NCBI GenBank assembly: GCA_001600055.1
Contig: BCIV01000005.1
Location: 560,464-624,463 of the forward strand
DNA: 64,000 bases
Reading direction: 5' to 3'
Source: Filobasidium wieringae
Lineage: Eukaryota; Basidiomycota; Tremellomycetes; Filobasidiales; Filobasidiaceae
Every line of letters begins with the position of its first letter. Position 1 is the stretch's first letter. Position numbers and translations under genes: made by a program. The notes under the pieces were generated by a model. That model saw nothing but the letters and a program-made list of their open reading frames with translations. It had not been told where the DNA came from and ran no database searches. Shown here piece by piece: positions 11,681 through 21,748 of this stretch.

Positions 11681-12310
11681 TCAGGTTGCATTGAATATTA
11701 TGCGCAAGTGCTCGATAGCACCCTTCTTCGATACATGAGAGTCGATGGTGGCGGCCAAATCATGTCCTTGTCCAATCGGAGAGCGATTAGCCCTCGTCTT
11801 AACGGTGATACCAGAGAACGCTGTTTGAAAAGCTTCGTTTGCGACCGATACTTCTTCTGTGGCGTCCCCATGTCCATATCTCCAGTGCACGCTGCCATTC
11901 TTGACGACGATCTTCATCTTCGTTCACACTGTCAGCCATCTCAGCCACTACTCGTGCGGATCGACTCACGTCAAACTTGTTGCCACTCGGCTCTCTCAGA
12001 CTCAGTGACCGCCTAACACGTTCAGCCTCCTCAAATAGCTTCAATAATACAACTTTCTGCTCCTGGGTGGCCTCGACTACTGGTCTATGTAAACCTCGTC
12101 GTCAATGGTCGAAAGCAGTCAACCAAAGAGAGAATATGATGCTCACCGTCCAGAGTAGTTAGTCCAAATAATATGACGTTTAGTCTGCCATGAATCCAAA
12201 GTTTTCGTGTCAAGACTAGAGTTCCCGGAGCTTCCCATGGAACTCTTGTCTCCGGCCTCGCTCTCGATCTCGAACGTGGAGTTGGTTGAGGCAGTTGATG
12301 GCAGACTCAT
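11681..12310 (-). CDS. Small orphan family protein A (171 aa)
   Basis: Exons 12310-12147, 12084-11970 and 11917-11681 join in frame to 171 codons plus stop. The N-terminal third is Ser/Thr-rich (MSLPSTASTNSTFEIESEAG). The second exon holds a predicted helix (TQEQKVVLLKLFEEAERVRR). The third exon is beta-rich, with NGSVHWRYGHGDATEEVSV, and ends in the strand LRIIFNAT. There is no signal peptide or membrane segment. The arrangement of disordered tail, helix and beta domain, and the intron at the helix/beta joint, match genes B and C; D has the same order without that intron. Function is unknown. Upstream lie a TATA-like CATAAATATA (about 12379-12390) and an ACAAAGGGG element (12408-12416). An in-frame upstream ATG at 12463 exists but is less likely, since it overlaps the promoter block. 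Confidence 0.6.
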
Positions 12311-12391
12311 GATAGCAGTATGGATGTATGAATGATCGATATCAAGGAGTTTACAAATGACCGCGCCGTAAACCTGCCCTATATTTATGAT

Positions 12392-12440
12392 CCTATCGAC
12401 ACTAAGTACAAAGGGGAAAACACGATACGAAGGGGTTCTT
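12392..12440 (-). promoter_or_regulatory. Shared promoter block of gene A with ACAAAGGGG site
   Basis: On the minus strand this 49-bp block begins AAGAACCCCTTCG and continues TTTTCCCCTTTGTA and GTGTCGAT. It aligns without gaps to 12885-12933 upstream of gene D, with about nine differences, nearly all transitions. It contains one exact CCCCTTTGT (12408-12416) and one single-mismatch copy, about 100 bp from the start codon. CTTTGT/ACAAAG is the core bound by HMG-box factors, and ACAAAGGG resembles the basidiomycete pheromone response element. Confidence 0.55.
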
Positions 12441-12704
12441 CCAGGGGAACCCACGCTCGTCATCCGTTCGCCTACTGTGTATCATCACACGTGATCTACA
12501 GCGTGAACAGGAGAATCCACCTCTTACGCCATCATGCGCTTCTCGCGGGAAGACAGGTTTCCTTTATACTTCGTCATAATAAGGACCTACCTCCAGTAAC
12601 GCAATTCTTCAGAGGGTTCTTGCATGAACCTGATTTTGGTTCATCCGCGCGATTGCGAGCTGCAGGCGTCATTTTCGCACGTGTTCGGATGGCTGTATAG
12701 TGTT

Positions 12705-12713
12705 CCCCTTTGT
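12705..12713 (+). promoter_or_regulatory. Extra ACAAAGGGG element between genes A and D
   Basis: An exact CCCCTTTGT lies midway in the divergent region, outside the two aligned blocks. Four exact copies of this 9-mer in about 510 bp is far more than chance would give. Confidence 0.45.
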
Positions 12714-12884
12714 TTCTCGTTAACCGTGGAGACTCGTGATTCTGGCGCAAGAGGTATCACTGGATTCTTGAGAGAAGCTATAGTCACGTCATGTTGGATA
12801 CGACACGTTCTAGATGACCATGCCGCTCTGTCTACACTCACGGCTTGTGAAAAGTTTGCAGTGCACCTCGTTATCGATTGAGAC

Positions 12885-12933
12885 AAGAACCCCTTTGTGT
12901 CATATTTTCCCCTTTGTATTCGGTGTCGATGGT
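12885..12933 (+). promoter_or_regulatory. Shared promoter block of gene D with two ACAAAGGGG sites
   Basis: This is the counterpart of the gene A block, with two exact CCCCTTTGT copies at 12890-12898 and 12909-12917. It is followed directly by a TATA-like TATGTATATATAG at about 12934-12946. The gene D start codon is about 155 bp further on. Confidence 0.55.
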
Positions 12934-13088
12934 TATGTATATATAGAGAGATATAGCAAGAAACGAATCTTAGCAGACGAGGGGTCTTCTTCGAGTACAG
13001 CTTTACAACCACATCGATCGATCACGTCTATACAAACACCGTAGAATGAGCTCATTCGGCTCGAATAGATGGCGGAGCGTTCACTGAC

Positions 13089-13543
13089 ATGACTGGAGCG
13101 AGCGGCGCCCCGTCTAGCTCCTACACGACCGGCGGACACAATGAGAGTGACAAGCGAGTGGAGCAGATAGAGGTAATTGTTGTCCAAACCAGTGCTTGCG
13201 ACGGACATGCCTGCTAATAGATTTGATATCATTGCAGTTCACCGAAGGACAGAAACAGATCCTGCAATCCCTCTACGAAGAGGGCGGACGGGATGATATA
13301 CTCAAGGTGTATCCTCAGAGACATGAACTATTCGTCTGTACATCCAAAGAGCGAACTCTGGTCTCGAAATGCACAGACTTAAAATTCGCGGAACACTTCC
13401 CCCATCAGAATCTAGTAACCCGTTTCGAAGGCACATGCAGCGCAGATCTGACAATGCGATACGAGGATATGATGGAAGATGTTGTTCCTGCGAAAAATGT
13501 GCGAAGGATGATAACCGTCCTTCGTTATCATCGAAATGTATAA
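13089..13543 (+). CDS. Small orphan family protein D (129 aa)
   Basis: Exons 13089-13172 and 13238-13543 join to 129 codons plus stop. The order is again a short Ser/Gly/Thr-rich tail (MTGASGAPSSSYTTGG), a helix (TEGQKQILQSLYEEGG) that resembles TQEQKVVLLKLFEEA of protein A, and a beta-rich domain (ELFVCTSKERTLV, VTRFEGTCSADLTM) ending in the strand MITVLRYHRN. Where A, B and C have a second intron, D reads straight through. The 12 bases GTGTATCCTCAG at that joint look like a shortened intron remnant now read as VYPQ. The gene is divergent from A and shares its promoter block. No known family; function unknown. Confidence 0.55.
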
Positions 13544-14079
13544 CGATCAGCCATGCGTTCCGTGTTTATGATGAGGGCCGATGCCCATCGCCATTAGCCG
13601 CTAATAATCGCGGTGACTTGGTCGGTATCAGTTGCTGCTCTCGAATCTCTGGTCCATCGTCTTGACCCAACGTACGCTGATGTCTCAGCACGACAATCTA
13701 AGTCAGTATCCAAATTGCACGTGAAGTGTCATAGCTATCCACTCTCTGCTTCTGAATATTCTGCTGAACGCGAATGGGTTTCTGCTGAAACTGTCGTTGT
13801 TTCTGGATTTGTTCACATGTGAAATCAACACCGAAGGCCGAGCAGATTTCGACACCCAGCGCGTGAAAGCACCGGCGGTGTCTCAAGCGTGAATAAAAGA
13901 ATATGCCTGCAAGGGCTTCTTACTGTACACTGTACATAACACTCCGGGTCGCTTTGACAGGTTCCAACTGATAACATCTCACATATGAATATCCAAAAAT
14001 CAGTGCCCATTTCTATAGTATCATACCGAAATCCCACTTCTATTAGCTATACAGCGATTGCAGTGGGTCAACAGCGTTG
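13544..14079. other. Convergent intergenic region between D and B
   Basis: These 536 bases lie between the stops of genes D and B. I find no gene, hairpin or repeat in it; it presumably holds the two 3' ends. Confidence 0.5.
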
Positions 14080-14653
14080 TCATCCAAGTCTGTAAGTCAC
14101 GGTAGCCAGATGTCCAGAGTCGGAGTCTTTCCAATCGCAAGATCCGTTCATTTGGACACCTCCAAGATGGAAAGGGATTGGCTCCTTTCCATGTTGACTT
14201 ATCGACTCCAATTCGCGGTAGTGTATATTCAAGACAGACTGGCCGCTAGTTGCGCCCTTAGGCAGCTTGACTGAATACATTAACCGGCCTTTACGCCGGT
14301 CAACCTGGAGATAATATATCTCTACAATGCGAGCCTCATCGATGCCCAGAGACTTCACTCGCAGGGAATATTAGCGATCGACTTGATAATGCAAACACCA
14401 TCAAGAGAGATCTTACTTTGTACGAGGATCCTGCAAGCTGCTGCCATATCTGTGCGAGCAGATCGGCGGGTGGCTGCCCTAGGATGTGCATACTCTAGGC
14501 GACAAATTCTTATCAGCTTATTCAAAAACACTGGTAATGTATGCCACTTACAGTAGCGGTACTTGGATTGTGATCTAGGGTGGTACCTGAGTCCTCACCG
14601 CCGTTGGTACCAAGCTCGGTCGAAGACACGCTGGACTGAGATGAACGCGACAT
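14080..14653 (-). CDS. Small orphan family protein B (150 aa)
   Basis: Exons 14653-14552, 14494-14417 and 14352-14080 are all in phase 0 and give 150 codons plus stop. The first exon is Ser/Thr/Gly-rich (MSRSSQSSVSSTELGTNGG). The second encodes a helix (PPADLLAQIWQQLAG). The third is beta-rich (GRLMYSVKLPKG, QSVLNIHYREL) and ends CDWKDSDSGHLATVTYRLG. The WKDSDS...VTY ending resembles WHNTDSKS...VTI in protein C. An ACAAAGGAT element (about 14790-14798) and a TATA-like segment (about 14711-14722) lie upstream. I chose the acceptor at 14353 because the one six bases upstream puts a stop in frame. Function unknown. Confidence 0.55.
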
Positions 14654-15087
14654 GATTACTTATTCAGTTGTTACAGCACTTCGAATGATGATAGACCAGC
14701 AGGCAAAAATTGGCCTTATTATACTGAGAAATGTACCTGCACCGGTCACCTGATCTTAGCAAGAGACAACGGATCGCGTAAAATATGTCACAAAGGATCA
14801 ATGGCTTATAATCACGCCTTTCCTCTCGAGACAGTTCTTCTGGCTATTCAGCCCAGGAAAGAGATAACCGATATATTCCCTTTCATGCATCAAGGGCCTT
14901 TGATGCTTGGTTGATTCGTCTAGCCGCTCGCTGTACTCGAGTACGCCGTCACTAGCATAACGCGCGCGTCTCGTAGGGCCAAGTAAGTGTATGACGAGCG
15001 ACCTTCAAGACAGACCGAGGCATGATCTGACCGCAAGATACACCAAGACATCCTTTCATTGTTATGACATCACATAGAAGAATCGAA
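14654..15087. other. Upstream region of gene B
   Basis: About 430 bases between B and the 3' end of C. It contains the ACAAAGGAT element and TATA-like sequence of gene B. I see no further gene. Confidence 0.5.
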
Positions 15088-15687
15088 TCATATTTTCTGC
15101 TCGAAGAAAACGATGGTAACGACCACGTTCGATTTACTATCAGTGTTATGCCAATTTACTTCGGCGTAGGTAGCTCCTCCGCTAGTTACATCATACGTTT
15201 TACTAGTTGTGCTTCTTGGTAGTGCTTTCTCTATAGATTGCAAAGAGACTAAAGTATCTTGCGATTTGAGAACCTTCGGAGTGTACCCTCCTGCCTCCCA
15301 TATCAACGTGTCTTTGGAAGGATCAACGCTGATCTCGACTGTGCACCTCCCATTCATGAACTAATCACACAGAGTCAGTTCTGATAGGTAGCTAAGTGAA
15401 TAGGTGGTCTTACTTTCGAAGTCTCTGCCCTGCGAGCGTACACGTCGATCTGTTCGACCAGATTCTGAAGAAACGGATGATCTAGACCCTGTATTCGACA
15501 CAAAAACGTTAGCACATATCAATGGAGAACAGGTTGGGGTACTGACAGAGGCCGTATTAGTCGGAACGTTGCTCAGTGAACGTAAATTCCAGAAGCTGTT
15601 TCTAAGTGAGAGCAGACTCGAGGAACTGCCGTTTCTGCCCCTCGACGTAAGATCTCTAAAGTCAGTCATTGTAGATTGGCCCGACAT
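15088..15687 (-). CDS. Small orphan family protein C (162 aa)
   Basis: Exons 15687-15547, 15488-15414 and 15360-15088, all phase 0, give 162 codons plus stop. The 62-nt first intron has a clear GCTAAC branch site and TACAG acceptor. Exon 1 is Ser/Arg/Asn-rich (RDLTSRGRNGSSSSLLSLR). Exon 2 is a helix (HPFLQNLVEQIDVYARRAE). Exon 3 is beta-rich (CTVEISVDPSKDTLIWEAG) and ends EVNWHNTDSKSNVVVTIVF. Exon phases and sizes of the last exon (273 nt) equal those of gene B, which supports common descent despite weak residue identity. An ACAAAGGAG motif lies about 130 bp upstream. Function unknown. Confidence 0.6.
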
Positions 15688-16260
15688 CTGTAAACGTGTT
15701 TAGCCGACAGCTGTTAAGATTGTTAACGCTGGTAGGATTACAGAATTACAGAACTTACAGCATACGTCGGTCCTATTTGTGCGTGGTAGCAGCATGATCG
15801 CCTACGGTCGGGACACAAAGGAGGATCACAAGTTTCTTGAGAGTAAAAACAACGAATGGAAGATATCCGAACGATGGTCAGCTGCCAATACGCCTAGTTT
15901 GAGCGACAATCACTCGTCACGCTCAAAGGATGGGAACCGCATGAAAGGTGGTCTGGTTTTCAGGCAAAAAGCAAGCAAGCAGGATGCTGTGAATACGAGG
16001 CGCAGTAGCTAAATCATTAAACGATCGAGCACTACTTGCTGATCTGACTCAATCCGCAAGCGACACTTGGATAGATGGGCCCGCTAGCAGAAAAGCGATT
16101 TTGCCACCCGGTTCCCTGTGTTGATGAGATTACGTAATCGAGTTTATCAGTTACCGCTCTCGACTAAAGTTCCAACTCGTCGAAGGAAGAGTTCGATCTG
16201 CTTATTTGTCCACCATCGCCTGCTCTCCGCCTATTCTCATACCCTCTTCTTGTTCTCATC
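15688..16260. other. Divergent promoter region between C and the GT18 gene
   Basis: About 570 bases between two start codons. It includes the ACAAAGGAG motif at about 15814-15822. A plus-strand frame at 15779-16012 is open but shows no family and no splice support, so I do not call it. Confidence 0.5.
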
Positions 16261-18722
16261 ATGGTGTTTCGATACACGCCCATCGGGCGAAGCAACCAGG
16301 ACCGCCGGCAGTCCGCAACCCCTATGGTCCCAAAACGGCAGAGAGCCCGACAACTCCTGCTATACGGTCCCCCAGTCCTCCTCACTCTAATAATTCTGCA
16401 CGTCTTCTTCGGATCTGAGAAGCTGCCTTTCCGGTATAAATTCAAGACGGCCGATTTGGATGCTGCTTCCGGCTACACTCCCGGAAATCTGGGGAAGAGA
16501 CTATTATCACGTCAACGCAGCGTGATCGGATCTTCTTCCACTGAAGATTGGGAAGTCTTGTTCTCCGATCCTACAGAAATGGCGGAAGATATGTTTGACC
16601 TAATGGCAGGAAGGGATGAAGATGCCTGTGCAGGTTGGGGCGTCGAGAAAGAAGGTGGACCGGAACTGGAATCGCGGCATAACGACAAAAGAGGTTGGGA
16701 TAGCTGTTGGCGGGCCAAGATGCACGAGCAGATCGGAAGGTGGAAGATGGAGGATTCGAAGTAAGTAATTGCTTACTCCATCCTAGTTCCATACTCAATT
16801 ACTGACTATACCTTCTCTCAGGTTCTGGCCAGCTCTCGAATCACTTAATAAACAATCTTTATCCCGTCTCTCCCGATGCTTAGCCGATCCCTCTACCACT
16901 CTCAATAATATATACCCAGCATATACACCAGAAACCCCCTTCATCCCTCTCAACCTGACGGACGTCAACGATTTAGTGGAAGAGGATACGAGGCCTTGTA
17001 GTCTGACAAGTACGAAGGTCATCTTGGGCAATTGGTGGTACTTTACTATGGCTTTTGCGGATTGGTCGAAAAGTCCTGGAGAGTGTGAGTTCAGGTCGAA
17101 ATTGTCCCCAGGAATACTGCTATTGCTGATCGGAGTTGTGTCATGTTATAGCTGTCTGGCTGCGAAATCAGGTAAGCTATATTCAGCCGTCTGGAGTATG
17201 CTCCGTGCTAAACTTTGATTGACATAGATGAGAGCGTTATACGAACTCGGATACACTGTTATTTCCACCAATTCATACAAAGGAATGGTAGAGGCTCATA
17301 AAGCTATGCCAGACGTTATGTGAGTATCTCGCCTGATATCCGTTCTCTAACCGATTTAACCTAAACTCGTCCTATTTCCGGCAGATCTCATATCTGGACG
17401 GAAGATCGTCATACCTTGGCATGTCAAGATGATCCCCGCTGTCTCCTCTTCTCAACCTTCAAGCCTACCAATGAAAAGTACCCAGGAACTGGGATCGATG
17501 AGAAGACTCATAAACCTGATTTCTGGGATGATATTTATGCCGATCCGAACGGAGAACCTCCTCAACGCTGGGCTTGGTTGAATCATGAATTGAGTGCAAT
17601 TCCGGAAGAAGAAAGAGGGACGATTCCGGGTTGGAAATTGTTTACTACGACTTACGTGAGTCAACGAAATGAGTTAGTGACAAGGCCTGAGCTGAAGATT
17701 TCAATCGACAGTGGGGAGCTCGACCAGAAGATCCTGACTGGGATTTTACCAGGGAAGAATTCCCATGGAACTCCCTAGGTCAACAGTGGACTCTGACGTG
17801 CGTAATCGTTTGAAGCCTACATGACCTGATCGGTGCTGATTCAGCTCCGAATAGTCCGTTTGATTATCCTCATCATACTTACATACCTTATTCGATCGAG
17901 GCGACCTGTCTTACTGCGCCTTTCGTCTCATATGCGGACAAGAGCGACCGGGTCTTTGTCTTAGCCAAGCAAACCGCTTATTTCCAAGATCCATGGTCTA
18001 GCGTGCCTACAGCGTTCTGGGCTACCGTTCATAATCAGACTGGCATGAACGTCGTTAGTGTTGCCGAGGGCGATGAACCCTTGCCAGCCGGTATTGAAAG
18101 TCATGGTCAGGTTGCGAGGGAAGAGTTTGAGGTCATGGTCAGCGAGAGCAAGGTGATGCTGGGAATCGGACGACCGTTGATCAGTCCATCGGTGTACAGT
18201 GCACTGTAAGTTTTGCGGAACTTGGGATTTATACGTCGTGATACTGATTGACACCTCATCATACAGATGTCAAGGTACTCCTGTCGTCATGCCTTACTTC
18301 AAGGATAAAGCTGTTCCTGCTGGTTGGGACTTGTTCAACGGAGGTTATGCTCAGCACGGCCCAGCTGCCGCAATCGGGCCACCTTACGTATATAGCTACA
18401 AAAGTGGGAACGAAACCGATTTGGTGGACAAGCTGAAGAAAGCCATGTCAACTCCAATTAGCCGATTGTAAGCGACCATACATTCGAGTCATCCTTTGAT
18501 GTAAAGCTGACCTGTTTACTTCCTTACTGCAGCATACCCGAGGACATGACTTTCGAATCCGAGATTCGTAACATGGACGATTTCATGCGATTCGATTGGG
18601 AGACTCACGGCGAGATGATCAGACAAACAGGTTCTGAGCATCACAGCCCGTTGAGACGCCACGTCGTCGCCAGGTGTTTCAAAATCGGAAGATGCCAGCC
18701 TATAAATGGCGATTTCTCGTAA
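16261..18722 (+). CDS. GT18-type (MGAT5-like) glycosyltransferase
   Basis: Nine exons (16261-16760, 16822-17084, 17152-17171, 17228-17319, 17385-17655, 17712-17797, 17855-18205, 18267-18467, 18533-18722) sum to exactly 658 codons, 657 residues. It has type II membrane topology: a basic N-terminus (KRQRAR) followed by an anchor, LLLYGPPVLLTLIILHVFF (residues about 31-49), as in Golgi transferases. The C-terminal half has VMLGIGRPLISPSVYSALCQGTPVV and, later, IGPPYVYSY. These line up with the family 18 pattern of GxGxP...PxEAxxxGC and GxPHVW in the animal enzyme that adds beta-1,6-GlcNAc to N-glycans. Its Cys residues are consistent with a lumenal domain. Substrate is unproven: fungi lack typical complex N-glycans, so another sugar acceptor is possible. 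The third exon is only 20 nt. Confidence 0.65.
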
Positions 18723-18895
18723 AGGGAACCATACCGAATGGCGAGTCATATTGTATTCTGTATATAGAGGTGTGCTACTGCACAAAATAGATGGATTGCA
18801 TAACAGAGAGCGGCATCGCGCCACAGGTTGTCACAATGAGCCCCTCTCCCCTCTCTAACACGAGCTTGAAGAACTGGGTGATTTCTAGACGACAT

Positions 18896-18946
18896 AGCAG
18901 ATTAGAAGGACCTTGTTACCGTTCAACAAGGTCCTTCTAATCTGCT
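18896..18946. repeat. Perfect hairpin (22-bp arms, 7-nt loop)
   Basis: AGCAGATTAGAAGGACC... at 18896-18917 is exactly complementary to 18925-18946 around ACCGTTC. It lies about 170 bp after the GT18 stop. It could act as an RNA hairpin in the transcript 3' end, or be a small mobile-element remnant. It is not related in sequence to the palindrome at 6086. Confidence 0.9.
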
Positions 18947-20009
18947 AAGTGAGCATTGTGTGCTGTCTGACAACAGAGTGGGGGAAGATTGAATAGTTGG
19001 ATTGCACTTGATCAGAAACGTCAATCGCTCGCGAACAAAAGCCAATCCCGCTTAGTCGTTCGTGCATTTCGCTATAACTATCATGCTCGCCCGTTCCCCA
19101 GGAACCGAAACGGTATCGTCAGCGCTGAAACTCCTACTTGACCGATTGATCATTTGTGTCGTCTGTGAGCCGATATCAGAGTTATTGTGAATCCATGCTG
19201 ATGGGCTGCTCAATTGCCTTTTCTGGCCACATCCTCCTCCGATCCATCACATTTCGTCATCATGTACAAGTTTGTTCTTCTCCCAGCCCTTCCCTCTTTG
19301 CAACGTTCCTTCCCATGTCACCTGTCCTTTCTTCCTTTTGTTCTCACTGCCCTCCAACCATTTCCTCAACCTCAGCTTCCTCCGTCATCTCCTCATTCTG
19401 CTGATAGGCCACAAAGTTTTGAAGGCAGTTTGGACCTTTTTCCCAGAGGTCTTAAAGAGAATCCTGTGTTCCTCAGGGATAGGGGAGGGAGAATTTCCTC
19501 GACGCCTTGACTGAGATCACTCAGCAGGACGATGCTGAGTTATGGAGAATCTGGGTCGAGTTCTGTTTAAGGTGACCTGAACCTCACGTCTGATAACCGT
19601 CTATGCAGCTCATCTCTTTCAACGAGGTGCGCATGTCCATTCTGTCCTGCCTTCATTAGCCTTCCCTTATGTGCGAGAAGAGGCCCACTCCTCAAGCACA
19701 GCAACTGCCCACCGAGGTATTATGCATATGTCAAGAGCTTGGTGGATGTGGGCTTGGCCGCTTTCTCAGCGTTGATATCGAATCTGCGGATGTCAAGCTG
19801 ACTTGCAATCACTTTGGGAGATATGTCTTCTCTGTGGGTTGTTTTGGTTAAACTCGAACTTTGTTTCCTCGAGCAATAACATCTAATAGTCAATCATGAA
19901 TAGCTAGGTTCTCAACGGCTCGGCCAGATCCCCTTACTTGTATGGTCGAAGTGCATATATAGATAACCAACCATACCCTCTGGGCAATCTCAGAGGACTC
20001 TTCTTCCGC
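18947..20009. other. Intergenic region with one coding-like piece
   Basis: Most of this kilobase shows nothing. The segment about 19483-19571 (plus) has AG and GT borders and encodes ENFLDALTEITQQDDAELW followed by RIWVEFCLR, which reads like a real exon. Plausible small neighbours exist but I could not build a complete gene. It may be a short uncharacterised gene or a remnant. Confidence 0.3.
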
Positions 20010-21748
20010 CTAAGTCTCAAATCCGATGTCCAAGTGTTGTTGGCATGCCCAACATCCGGGGACCGTTGCTTGGTGTAGGTAGAACATGAACATGCTATAG
20101 ACAACGCGTTTGAGATGAGCGGGTCGTCAGAGGTGAGCTATGAATGAACGAGACTTACTCTCCGAATAGATAAGTGGCTGGACCGTAATCAAAGTGTTGA
20201 TCGTTATCTCCGTACCTAAGAAGACCAAACGTATCAATACCTCTCAATTCCCCTCTGAGCGAACGGACTCACTTCAAGTACCCCTCCAACTTGCTTCCCC
20301 AAGTGAACCACCTCACTCCCATCTCCCTCGTTATCGCCCTATTACTCTGTTCGAGCTGAGCGATCTTCAACGTCCCTCCCCACCTGTTCTTGGCCCGGTG
20401 TTGTCTTGTCCGATACATCATGGGGGTATCGGGACCGTACATCTCTCGCATGAGGTTGATGAATTCCAGAACACGGGAACGGTGCCATTTGATCTCTTCA
20501 TAAAACAGTCCGAATTCTCCATCGCTCTCGTCCGTCGTATAATGTCCGATTTGTTGCCCGTGCTGCCGAAAGAAGAAAAATCCATCCCGTTAGTCCCTCA
20601 TTATCATGATCATCCTCCTGTTCCTTCACGAACTCCAACTCACCCTCCATAAGAACGACTCGTCCCAGAACAACGAACTGAAAATGATCATATCCGGTTG
20701 CATATCCTGTAGATTCTTCTCAGCCATAAGAGGGAGCATAATATCCTTGATCCTATTCTCGAAAGTCAACGGTCTGGCTTCATTGACGACAAACCAATCC
20801 GCCTTGTCATCATCGACCATTCCGAACCTAAAACGAGGCAGATACGCGGTTCATTTCAATTCTAGAGCATGACCCGGGGAGAAAGAGAGCGAATGAACGG
20901 ATGATGGAGACTCACAAGAACCAACTGATCAGGGTCAAATCCAACCAATCGACGTAACAGATTCCAGCGACGTGTGAACCCCAGGAATGCATTTTACCAC
21001 CTACGGCCGTACAGAAGGTTCCTACGTTTGCTCTATCGTCTATTCGTCGTTCGTCGGTGTCAGGTTGGAGCGAAAGAAGGCACGGAAGGAGGGGAAGGGG
21101 TTAGTTTGAGATCGGTTCGAGATGAGGAGGGGGAGGAAGAGGGAGGAGACTTACGACTTGAGCCTAAGACCCGAATGGATCAGACATCAGTTTCATCTTC
21201 AACGATTCCCTTAACCATCCCCGACTTACCGACCAACAACGCGATCTTCCCTCTCGCAAACCCAACAAACTCCTCATCCCTCTCCTTGACCCCCATAGTG
21301 AACGCAGGAACGGCCAGCTCTCTAGCCTCCGTATCGTTACCCCAATAAGCCGTACCCCCTCCATCGAGTTCCCTAGTCCTCATCTTTCCCAATTGCCCGA
21401 GGGAAGGGGGAAAGGGGACGTATTGGGTTTTACGAGGGTCGGTGGACCAGAGGATCATACCTGGTTTGACGTATGGGTCTTCCCAACATTGAGAAGGACA
21501 GGTGGGGAGGGTTATCGTTTGGGATGAAAGGGTTGGGTTGGAGAACTGAGTGAATCTGTCGGATGACAAGCTCTCATCCATCAGATCGTTTTTCCGAAGA
21601 ACACAATGAGAGACAAATGGATCGGGGCTTACGGATTGTTCAATCCGTTTCCATCGTTGCCGGTGAACGCTCCGAATAGGAAAGCAACGATGACCAGCCC
21701 AGAAACGAGGATATGGTTTCTCCTTGGAAGGAACGTCATCGATGACAT
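20010..21748 (-). CDS. Membrane-anchored SGNH/PC-esterase-like protein (393 aa)
   Basis: Seven exons (21748-21633, 21555-21230, 21039-20916, 20827-20644, 20562-20273, 20215-20159, 20094-20010) sum to exactly 394 codons. An N-terminal anchor, HILVSGLVIVAFLFGAF (residues about 12-28), indicates a type II lumenal or surface protein. The body follows the PC-esterase/SGNH pattern seen in sugar O-acetylation proteins: KIALLVDDRANVGTFC at the usual GDS block, WFLFGMVDDDKADW, then MIIFSSLFWDESFLW. The end has FDYGPATYLFGD and a C-x-x-C pair (CWAC). The catalytic GDS motif reads DDR here, so the nucleophile serine appears lost or moved. That makes a pseudoenzyme or a divergent active site possible. 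The family call is by pattern memory; the exon model is strong. Confidence 0.6.
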
